This document shows positions 1 through 10,321 of a stretch of 64,000 nucleotides of DNA, piece by piece. Position 1 is the stretch's first letter. Every line of letters begins with the position of its first letter. Source of the stretch: Toxoplasma gondii ME49. Lineage: Eukaryota; Apicomplexa; Conoidasida; Eucoccidiorida; Sarcocystidae. The DNA lies in assembly GCF_000006565.2 (NCBI RefSeq), contig NC_031467.1, forward strand, positions 1,302,001-1,366,000. The letters are read 5' to 3'. Under the pieces are notes generated by a model. The model was not told the origin of the DNA. It did no database searches and saw only the letters and a list, made by a program, of their open reading frames with translations. Position numbers and translations under genes: made by a program.

Positions 1-1960
1 CTCCAGTCCGACTCCACCTGCATCGACGGCTTCGAACCGGCATCCGCCGCTTCATCAACCAAGTACGGTAAGGCACCGCAGGACAAATGAACTATCATTT
101 TATGAGTTTTCAATATGTCACACACTATAGTGCGGCAATCGTGTGTCTGTATCGACGATAGTTTTACTGTATGAACCTGTTGAGCGCGTCTTTTGGATGA
201 ATAGGCAGTCAGCGTTACGAGGATTGCCCGTTCGTTCACGCTAGCACGAGATTTACGAGAATTCCGTTGTGAGGGGTCGTGAGTTACGGACTTACGAAGT
301 AGAGACGGGGTACTTCTCACACCAATAGAATCGCGTTCACATCGTTTCTGAGGCGGGGCACACTGTGAAACACCACGGCTGACGGATCGGAGTGTTTACG
401 GCATTAAACGTTCTTGGAGTATATGGACAGCCCTGTCTGTGTCTCAAGCCAGCGATGACGAATATAACGTCGTCGTGGTGATGCATTCGTGTGTCATTCA
501 GGCTCCAACGACCGCAGCGACTGGTAAGCAGATGCCTCTACTGGATTCAAATGATTCGTGATGTAGTCCACCTTCATCTGAGCGAAGGCAGTGTGTGCTG
601 CAACCGTCCACGGCAGCTCCCCTGTTGTGTCTAATGCAAAGTGGGGACGAAGGTAGTGGAGAATGCATTTGCACACTCGTCTCCTGATTTGCTCTATCCA
701 CACACATGTTATGCAGGAACGTCGACTGTGCCACGACGGATTTCAGGAAGGCAGGAACAGACAGCATCGTCGAGCCGAGGCCCCGGCCTCGTTACCGGTG
801 TTCCAGGACGTCACCATCCCTACAGGCGTCCGCCCGCCGCGGTTTCACTGCCTATGGGCGTCACGCAAGCAAGCAGCTCTCCTAGTTCAGCGAGTGCGGC
901 AAGGGCGGCGACTACTGTACACCAGCGCGATCGATCGGCAGGGATACAAACTGGCCCGAATGAAGGTGCCTTGCGCGCGCAAATTTCTCGACGACTGCAG
1001 GAACACCGGAGAAGGCTGTTACAACAAATTTCATTGCATCAATATTTATTACAACACTACCGTGACCCACACAATCCTTCGTACGTTGTTGTGACGCCAG
1101 ACATCCTTCATACATTGTAGAGTCTCGCCTTACAGACAAGTTTGTTCAACATCGAGGGCCTACATATACAACCAGTCCCTGGCAGCCCCGGATCAGTAGC
1201 GGTAACGCTTGGATCTGGATTCCCTCTTCACCTGAACCCTCAGGATCAGCTGCAGTTGCACCATCTTCATGAGCAACGACAGCTCTTGCGCAACAACATT
1301 GACATTCTGGGTCGATTGAGAGGCCCAGCAATGCGACTTCCAGTTGGTGCTATCTCACTTTCGGGTCCACAAGGAGCTCCAGCTTCCGCCACGTCTACGG
1401 CTGCGTCACTTCACGCGCCCCAAGCAGCAGGTTTCTCAGCGTCAGGACTGCAGCCTCCAACGCAGGGGGGGGCTACGGCTAGTGCCACAGCGACAGGAGA
1501 AGTATCTCCATCACCAAGGCACGGCTCCTTACAATACCTAGAAGACGTACTCGAAATTCTAGAAAGACATGCATTCCCATGCTCAAGCAGACAGATGACG
1601 GCTAGTGCCAGCGCGGGAGGATCAGGAGTTCCACCACAACCGTGCGGCACTTCCGGATCAGGATACACGCAAGGTGCATACGGTAGCTCCGGAGGCTACG
1701 GAGCTGCCAGCTCCAGTACCCAGTCGACGACTAGTTCCAGCGCGTCAGGAGGAGGAGTTCTGCAACCAACGTATGACCCCTCCAGTCGAGGTTTCCTGGA
1801 CTACGAACTCAGTGTTCCGACAGGGTACGGAGTTCCAGGATCGAGCACTCAATCGACGACTAGTGCCGGCTCCGAAGGAAAGGATTCTCAACCAGAGGGG
1901 CAAGGTGCCTCCGGTTCGGGCAATATGCCAGGAGCAGGTCCAAGTACTAGTGGCGATTGA
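1..1960 (+). CDS. Partial unrecognised Ser/Gly/Gln-rich protein (3' exons)
   Basis: I do not recognise this gene and its 5' end lies outside the window. Bases 1-67 look like an exon end followed by a good donor (GTAAGG at 68). An acceptor (TATGCAG) ends at 716, and the phase-1 junction keeps one frame open through 717-1080. A third block, about 1136-1960, is open in that same frame and ends in TGA at 1958-1960. Predicted protein: Ser/Thr/Gly/Gln-rich, no TM segment, with a Gln/His/Arg/Leu stretch near the end of the second block loosely echoed early in the third. The third block also has two imperfect SSTQSTTS-type units (about 1708-1745 and 1837-1875). The junction between the last two blocks is unclear: the best donor (GTACGT at 1081) and acceptor (TTACAG ending at 1135) shift the frame, while a 60-nt intron ending at 1140 would keep it. 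Low complexity means this could be partly non-coding. Confidence 0.4.
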
Positions 1961-4917
1961 TTCCTGTCAGGGTACACGAGTGAATTCACATCTGTTGGGG
2001 AGGGAGGTGTGTAAAAGGCTTAGTGGTTGTAGTCTAGCTATGGAACCAAGTGGCACATTTAGGCCTCTCAGGTTCCAGCATATCGGGAATCTGGGGTCCG
2101 CCGGACAGAGCGGTGGTTGGCGTCCTGTACTGCATTCGTACTATGGTAGCGGCACAGAAAGAGGACTGCCACTGTTGTATCAGGAGAGTTACGACGAGTT
2201 TGTATGGTGATGAAAGTACTTACTAGTGGATACGGCAGAGATTTGGTGGGAAACTAGGGGGGGCAATCGGTAGTCGATTCCTTCATTCCTCCCCCTGCCT
2301 GCCGCCAGGTTTTCTTCGTTTAGAATTTAGGAGAACATGGCCGCAAAGTACAGGCGTTCACAGAGGCTTGAGCTATTGCTGCGTTTTCCGTGCCACCTGC
2401 ATCACAACAAAGTTTCGTAAATGGCGTATCCGTCGTGAATACCGTTTGCCCATATTTGTGTGTGCAGTGAGTCCACGAAGCTTGATGGGCGACGTCAGAA
2501 ATGCTGATGTCATGAGCGATTAGTATATTAGACGTGTGTTATACCCGTGATCCTCCGACACTGACCGACTCAATGTTAGCACGTCGGGCAATGAAGAACG
2601 TTCGTTGCCTAAAAGTGGAAGGAGCTCCTGTCTGTACTTTTGAGTTTTTGGAGCTTTATTTGATGAACGCGCGACGCGATACCGCACAATGCGTTGACAC
2701 TCTCATAGATGCTTTAGAAATACCCGTCTTCTTTGTCCGCAACGTTCTACCGATGCCATGCGTCATATAGGGGCTGGGTTGCACTGCAGTCTTGATTGAT
2801 GAAAACTAGGCCCCAGACGAGCGGCATCTGTTCCACTGATAGGATTTGAAAATGTTGCGATATGCACCTGTTCTTGCAGCTGTCTTACATTTCTACGAGG
2901 CATCGACACTCAAAGCGCTGCGATGAATAAAAACTGACGATACTGACGTGCACGGTGTACGGGTAGGCACATGCTTCAGTGCTTGGTTACATTCAGGTGA
3001 CCGCACTTTTCTTCTTTGAATGCCATGCTTTTGTAGAGCCACACGGTTGCTGTGAAAGTGCCACACTCTCTGCGACTCGGCGAGAAAAAACCTCAGAAGC
3101 TGTGTGCACGGCCCCGCGACTTTTTTCTGTCATTCACTGTATTGCTAAGAGCAGGGCAGCGAAAGCTCAACTAGTATTGGTTCCATGAGAACTCAGCAAT
3201 GCCCGTTCTAAATAGACACTTCTGACGTATGTTAGCCCCTCTCCCGTGGACTCCTGTGCTCCACATGTACACCTTAGTAGTTTCTTGATTCCAGACACCA
3301 CGAAATCGAATCCTCCTCTTTCTTCTGGATTAAATTCTCGTTTCGAGTGTCGAGAGCTTCGCTACTCTACTACCCGCAGTGGACCCTGCTGCTGCCATAG
3401 CCGTTGCATCGGCGCTCTCGGGATGCTGGTGTCAGCATAACGGAAACAGTGAGCGCTTCCTGACAGTTCGCTCTGAGCGCACTTCCCCACAGTTTGTGCT
3501 AGACAAGTCACCGTCGGACTGCGGTCTTGAACACTGGCTAAGATCTGCTCTCGAATCACACTTATCTACTGAGTTAGGCAGCGATCCTGTTCTCCAACTG
3601 CCGACACTGTGGCTTCACTGTTACCTCTTGAAGTTACCCCTCCCTTTCAAAACTATGGGAATATGAGGGGGCGAACAATGTTATGCCAAGGACTGAAAAA
3701 CTCCCCCAGCGTGTTGGGAGTAGTACCCGATACAACTTTCTTTGACGGCATTCCCACCATGTAGTAGTTCACGTTTTTGCCGCGATCAGGTGTAGTCTTG
3801 CTTGCACAGGAAGGTTTCACTCGCCTCCGAAGAGGTGTCTGTTACCCGTGAAGAAGAGCATAGGGGGGGACACCAGAAAGTCAGCTGAACCAAGCACCTC
3901 AGGCAGATCCTTTATTTTTGTGAAATGAGCCAATGATTTAGAGGAGCGCGGCTTTTTGGGGAACGGTCAAGGACGGAGGTGAGGCCGACTGGTCCCCGGC
4001 CTTGTGGCGGGCATGGGTCTTTTACGCAGAAGACATGAACCCAACGAAGAACAGCCCATTATATCGTCACACGTAGTAATTCAGATGACTGGCTTGTCAA
4101 TCGCAGACGATCTTACCTAACAGCCTATCGCAAGCTCTCTCGCCGTGAGCCGTAACGGACGCTTCCTGCATGCATTTGCATGTCTTTACCGGTTGCAGGT
4201 CACCACAGCAGCCAGATAAAAGGAATAGCGCGCCACGCTGTACTAGTTTTTACGAAAGCGAAAGCCACTGAGGAACACGCGTTATATTTCGTGTACCCCA
4301 CTGACTCTTTTTATCAGTGGCTTCAATAGCTGCACACCTTTCTGAGAAAACTGCTCCGTCATGTGTCTTCTTGCAGAAGTCTTAGGTTCTTGATCCGAAA
4401 CTCCCCTCCAGATCGTCCAGTTTGCAGTGTGTAGCCGAGCCACTTCTCCCCCATGTTGCTCCACGTCCAGGTTTTCCCTCATCCGTGAGGCCGATCGAAG
4501 AATGGACTTTCTGCGTTCAACTCTTATCGCCTTAAGGGGAGGCAATTCGAGTTCTGGCACAAACCGCCGGGGTGCCGCCCCTCGGTAGCGGTGTGTTCGT
4601 GAGCACAATGCCGCAAGGAAGCCACGGCTTGATACCGCGTGAGACACAACTCCCACGTGAAAAAGGCAGTTTTAAATTTCCATCTCTGTCTTTTGCGATG
4701 GCTCGCCAGCCAGTTACGCAACGAGTTCGTGTTTGAAGTCGCTGCCACAAGCGGTCATCTCCACCGAAGCGCTTCGAGAACTCGTAGCGAAAACCCAAAC
4801 CTAGAGCGTTGTTTTTGGCAGCCGCCTTTTTGTCCCTTTAAGAAAGCCCCCCGCAACAGTACCAGAGCCTCGAGTGCTTCTTCTCTGCCCTACTCTCCGT
4901 CTTTGTTTTCTGTCGCC
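1961..4917. other. Intergenic region, nothing recognised
   Basis: This holds the presumed 3' UTR of the first gene and the promoter and 5' UTR of VPS33. Short open frames occur (for example 2041-2210, 2534-2770 and 3379-3666) but none has a conserved motif or convincing splice context. The frame upstream of the VPS33 ATG is open back to about 4639 but contains no in-frame ATG, so it is more likely leader than coding. Confidence 0.5.
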
Positions 4918-7900
4918 ATGATTTCCTTCCCGTCGCACAGCCCTCGCTCCCAGTTCGCTCTCGGGCCGGTTTCCTCTCATGCCACGACCTCGTCTGAAGT
5001 GGGGGCGAGGGCGCCACGCGCTCCTGCCCCCGGCACTCCGACGTCGTGTGTCTCTACCTCCCAGCCTTCTTTCTCTGGAAGTTCGGCGGCCGCCGTCGCG
5101 GCCGCATCGGCGGTGACAACTCCGATAATTGCGTTTTCTCGGCGCTGTTTCTTGGACTCTCTGAGCACGCTGGTGGGGCGGAAGTTTCTTTTGCTGGACG
5201 AGAAACTCGCAGGGCCTTTGTCGCTGTTGGTAGACGCTCCGACGCTCCAGCAGCATGGGGTCGATCGCTGCTACCCGGTTTGCACGTTTCCAGTCCCGGC
5301 AAATTCCTTGTCTGCGGGCGCTGCAGCCGCGCCGTTCGTTCTCTTTGTGTGTCGGCCTCGCCTCGCGCTTCTGCCGCTCCTCGTGCAGCACATTCACTTC
5401 ATCGAGAAGACGTACCAGCCGACACAGCCGCCTTCGCTGTCTTCGTCCGCGGCCTCGTCCTTCTCGGCCTTCCCAGCCCCGTCTTGCTTCTCACCGTCGG
5501 GGCGCCACTACGTGGTGCTTTTCGTGCCCTCCGCTTCAGACTTCCTTGCGAACGAGTTGCGGCGGCTGCTCTCGAACCCCCCACCGCTACCGCCCGCCCT
5601 CTCCGGCGCGTCAGCGTCTTCGTCGCTCATGTCCAATCTGGGCAGTCTGCCGGCGGCGCTCACCAACTCGCTGCTCTTCAGCGCACCTGGAGCGGCACCC
5701 GGGGCTCCGGCTTCGACGCTCCAGCTGAACCTCGAGAGCACGACTGTGGCGGGTTGCCCGATCTACTTCTTCCCACTCGCCCCGGACGTTTTGTCTCTGG
5801 AGCTCCCGAACTCGTTTCGCGACATCCATGTCTTCGGCGACCCGTCCCCTTGTCTGCATGCGGCCGCGGCCGTCCAGCTCCTCCAGCAAGAGCTGAAGAA
5901 CGCGGTCATTCCTCACCTGCGCTGTCTAGGCAGCGCCGCCAAAACCGTTGCGGACCACCTCATTCAACAGCGCAAGGAGAAGCAGGCCGCTGCCCAGCAG
6001 CAGGCCATCTGGGGCGAGGCCGCCGCCACAACAGGGAGCGACTTGTGGGGTGGCGCTGGAGGCAGGAATCCGGGCCGGGGGGCTTTTGACCCGGCGGGCG
6101 GGCTCCTCGAAGACGGCAACGGCGAGGTGCTTGAACAGCTCGTGCCCGTCGCCCCCCCCGTCCGCTTCGTCTTGAGCAAGGAAGACCTCGGAGGTCCGCC
6201 AGATCCCGTCGACGGCGCCGACGCCCAGATGCGGCCCCACCAGGTGAGCGACGAGACCCCCGCAAATGCACGCGCGGGGAAGGACAGGGCGAGCGGGCCT
6301 CGGACAATGCCTTGGAACAAGGCGGAGACGAACACTTCAGATAAAAAGGGGGTTGACGCAGATGCAGCGAACCGGGGACAGGGCGCTGGGCCGGAACCTC
6401 TCGCAGAACCCGCTGGTTGTTGCGCAGCTCCGCCCAGCCAGGGTGACGCGGCGCATTCCGAGACAGTCTCCACGCGCGCTAGGACTGCGGCGTCTACAGG
6501 GCCCGCAGTCCCGAGTGTCGACATGCTGGTCCTCGTGGATCGACGCTCGGACCTCATCACGCCGCTGTGCTCGGCCTTCACCTACGAGGCGCTCCTGGAC
6601 GCGGTTTTCGGCATCGACGCCGCAGCTGTGGAAGTACCGCAGCAGCTCCTGCAGCAGAAGCAGGCTGGGGGGGCGGGGGGTGGCGGTCCGGGAAACGGTG
6701 GGCCAGGAGGTGCCCGGGGTTCGGGTCCGAAGGGATTTCCGGTCTTGCTGCCCTGTGGGCGCCGCCAGAAGGTCCCTCTATTTTCCGACGGTCTCTTCGC
6801 GACGCTGCGCGACCTGCACCAGTCGGCGCTCGGTGCGCACCTTCACCGCGTTGCGAACGAGATTCAGCAGACGTACAAAGAGAAGGACGAGCTGCGGTCC
6901 ATTCAGGAAATATCTGTCTTCATGAACAAGTTCAAGGTGAAGCAGCAAGAGCACTCGTCGCTGTCGCTGCACGTCCGGCTCGCTTCCTTCCTCGCCTCTG
7001 TGACGAAGGACCCTGCCTTCTTCCGACGCCTCACGCTGGAGGACGAACTCCTGCAGACCGGCAGCGCCACAAGCTCCAGCAGTGCCGGCGCGACTCTCAG
7101 CGCCGCAGTCCTGACCGAGCTGGAAAACATGGTCGACGCCTCCGCCCCCTCCGGCGGCCTCTGGTGGGCCTCGCCTGGGGCGCCGCTGGGCTCCACTGGC
7201 CCCCGGGCGCTCGATGCCGGCGGACCCCCCGCGGGCCTTTCCCACCCCGCGAAGCCCGCAGCCGCGCCTTGCGTTGAAGACGTCTACCGTCTCCTGTGTC
7301 TGGCCTCGGTTGTCAACGGCGGCCTCAAAGGCAAGCAACTTGAAGGCCTCAGAAAGGGCTTGATTCAGCAGCACGGCATTCGAGAAGCCGTCCGCATGGC
7401 CCACCTGCAAAGGGTCGGTCTCCTCCGGCAGGCGGACGGCGTAGGCGCCGGAGGCAGCACTGCGGGGGGAAAGGGCGGCAACACCCTTGGCAGCTGGAAG
7501 ACCCTGAAAAAAGAATGCAACCTGATAGTAGAGGAGGAACAGTCTGTCCACGACATCGCGTACGCTTGCTCAGGATATGCACCACTCTCAGTTCGGTGAG
7601 GGAACAGCGACGTACGCGCAGTGGAAACTGACCTGGAGGGCTCAGACACCTATCCGTTGACACGAGTGTTGTGCGTACGTCAACAGTTTTTTCACATGGT
7701 ATCGTGGCCAGGAGGAGCTTAGAGATGCAGTCACACAAGTTTGTAGGTTTGGATGCTCAGTCGGCGACAACAACAGCAAGCTAGAGGGACGGCGGGGAGG
7801 CAGCTACTCGGCTCCGCAATACTCTCACACCTCGCTGCGTAGCTCACCGTTGCCTGCCCTGGCGCCCATATTTAAGAGCCCCTGAAAGGTCTTTTTAGAA

Positions 7901-8767
7901 CAACGGGGGGGCGGCTAAGGGTGTTTTTTTTTTGTGTTGCTCGTTACAGCAAGGAGCCTAGTTGTCCGCCATATCGGGTGCTGGTTGCGATGAGAATATG
8001 CTGCACCGTTTCGGAGAAGAAACCGCTTGCCCAGTTGTGTCCATGTGGCCATCCTTAGACTTTGACGCAGAAGCGAAACATGTGTTTCGGTTTTGCCAAA
8101 AAGAATGCGTTCCGCGCTCGTGCTATGTGGCGGCCCGATGGACGCCGTTGCCGCACACAATTTTGGTGTGGGATCTACAGAGAGAAATACTAAACCGTGC
8201 TACAGACATCCGTTTAGGAGAGAAGACTTTCTTCTCACACCTTTCGGAAAGTGTCCTGTTGCGTGCGCATGCGTGTCTCGCAGCCTTTTGCAGTTCCTGC
8301 ATGAGCAGCCGAACGGCTGGCGCTCGATCCCGCACATTTTGTCTTTGCTGTGGGGCCCGGCGATGGAGGTCCGCCAGCAGCAGCAACAGTCGCCTTCCGG
8401 GTCGCTGCAGGCTTCACAGCAGAAGCTTCTCGAGCTCCAGCAGCGCGAGCAGAGAGCGGACTTGTCTGAAGGCGAGGGCAACTCTAACGTGACAACCGTC
8501 ATGGTCATGTACCTCGGCGGGGTCACCTACGCTGAGATCGCTGCAATTCGCAGACTTAACGAAATGGAGATCGCGAAGCACCAACAGTTTCTCGAGGACC
8601 AGCGCCTCGGTGCGGCGCCACCTGCCAAGGCGCCCCCGCGTCGACGGTACATCATTGTAACGACAGAGATCATTAATTACAAAAAATTGATTGCGAGTTG
8701 TGGAGAGGATCCAGAAGATCCATGTGAACGGTTCCTTTGGCAGGCGCGAGAGCCGGGGGATGCTTGA
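4918..8767 (+). CDS. VPS33: VPS33, Sec1/Munc18-family HOPS/CORVET subunit
   Basis: Predicted exons are 4918-7595 and 8284-8767 (about 1053 aa). The first in-frame ATG is at 4918. VPS33 is the SM-family subunit of the HOPS and CORVET tethers and templates SNARE assembly in endolysosomal fusion. Visible landmarks: N-terminal domain with LLLDEKLAGPLSLL (about residue 90); the family signature VLVDRRSDLITPLC followed by TYEALLDAVFGI (about 535-560); a helical region with EISVFMNKFK; and a C-terminal CSGYAPLSVR block. That block is cut by a phase-2 intron (donor GTGAGG at 7596, acceptor CGCAG ending at 8283). Splicing restores the expected SVRLLQF, followed by WRSIPHILSLL, MYLGGVTYAEIAA and YIIVTTEIIN, as in other VPS33 C-termini. 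At 1053 aa it is much longer than the usual ~600 aa because of low-complexity insertions: about residues 340-530, a Gly-rich run at about 6664-6726, and a Gln-rich stretch in exon 2. It converges on the helicase gene. Confidence 0.95.
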
Positions 8768-10321
8768 AGGTCACAGGGGGTTTCCACGGCAGCGAGACCA
8801 GCAACTTGTAACTCAGCTTACAAACACTCTCCAAATCAGATGGTGGATCGGCTACTACAGGTCACTCAACACTGCTTTGTTCACTCAGCCCTCATCCTCT
8901 GTCGCGCGAACAGAGAATTGCAAACTGTCAGGCGCTGCTGCTGTCCAACGCACTTTTTCAAATGGCGTGCCATGCACGCCGTCTGCAGAGAAAATCTGCG
9001 GGGGATGGAATCTGCGTTACTGCCCGTGGCTCGCTAGGGTGACACGGCATAGCATAATCAGTTCCAGTTTGTCTGCAACTTATGCCACACTGTATTGATG
9101 CGCCATACTGGCGCAGACGCTATTTTTCTGGTGTTGACGCTGGACAAAACAACAGAAGTTAGACTCCCGACTGGACAAAAAAATGAACTATTAGGTTTCT
9201 ACACACTATCTTTTCCTGAGGAAAGCTCATATGTTTGGGCAAATCATATGGTAACTGCCGTGTTAGAACTTGATACATATGGATAGTTACCAGGTCCCAT
9301 CTTGAAATTCAGTTTGTCAGACGGGGAAAGCTCTTCTTTGGGGTTGCGCTAGGCTCTCCGGAGCCCTGGATATCGATCCAAAGAGATCACGAAGAGATCA
9401 GAGAGAATCCTGGAAACGAACGGCAAAGAGCGAAGAGAGAGTCTACACGCAGAGCCTTCGGCTACAATAGGCAGCAAGTGACTTTCCTAACACCAGAGAG
9501 ATTTTCTGAGACACAGACACTGCTGTTTCATACTAGGCTACTTCAAAATGTGCCAGCGGGGCGACCCAGACTCTCCCGCTCGAGATCTGTTTGAATACGC
9601 AGCTATATATGCGCACGTAGGTCGCTCTACGAGTGAATGAAGAGGGGTGCGCGAACGCGCCCTGCTCTCCTTCGAAAGAGATCCGAGATGCGGTTTTTCA
9701 ACAGCACGATGAAGACACAAACGAAACTCATGCATCCGCTGGGAAGAGATACATGCGAATAGCTTGTCGCTTCCACCTTCAATCCTCATGCAAGGCGGGA
9801 GTGGATGTTAGTCTGTAGATTTGCCGTTGGTGACGCAAATCCTGTTGAATGCGGATAAGCTGCGTGACACGTAATGGCACAAGTCCGCCAGCACTTTCGC
9901 TTACGATGCTCCACTAACTTTCAGTTGCACTCTAGCGGCTAGAAGACCATGACGTGCAAAAAACGATACCCGGGGCAGACTTGAAACGCGCTGTGCCGTT
10001 CCACATACCTCAGTCCTTCCCGATCCACTACTTTGTTTGGATGCTTCTGCATACGAACGGAAAAATTGTTTCAACCCCAGAAAGTTCAGGCTTTCTGTCG
10101 AGAACTGAGTCAAGAGATAAGTTGCCCAAAGAACTGACGGCTTGGCCGGGGTTCTACGACGGCGGCAAAAACTGCCACCGCGCATTTCTCGTTAAGAAGT
10201 CTAACTTTTGCAGATTCCGCCCAGGTGGCACTCAACGAAATAGTGGTTACGATGTTGTAAGTCAGTTCAAAAACGAGAGAAAAGTTCGGTCCGCGACGGT
10301 ACGTGGAGATAGAGAACGCAG
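8768..10321. other. Convergent intergenic region between VPS33 and helicase
   Basis: The 3' UTRs of the two convergent genes should lie here. Apart from the possible mitochondrial-like fragment at about 9176-9290 I see no coding pattern. Open frames at 9538-9789 and 9954-10478 have no conserved motif. Confidence 0.5.
9176..9290 (+). pseudogene. Possible nuclear insertion of mitochondrial coxI fragment
   Basis: Read in the + direction this AT-rich stretch gives a short frame containing YVWANHMVTAVLELDTYG. It resembles the conserved cytochrome oxidase I block around the copper-binding histidines (VWAHHM.TVGLE.DTRAY). The first histidine position is Asn here and the frame stops directly after, so it cannot be functional. 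Toxoplasma nuclear genomes are known to be rich in short mitochondrial insertions. The call rests on about 20 residues and could be chance. Confidence 0.4.

Noticed and set aside
5046..7277. Several long frames overlapping VPS33 on both strands
   Set aside because: Shadows of the VPS33 exon in GC-rich sequence; only the VPS33 frame carries conserved motifs.
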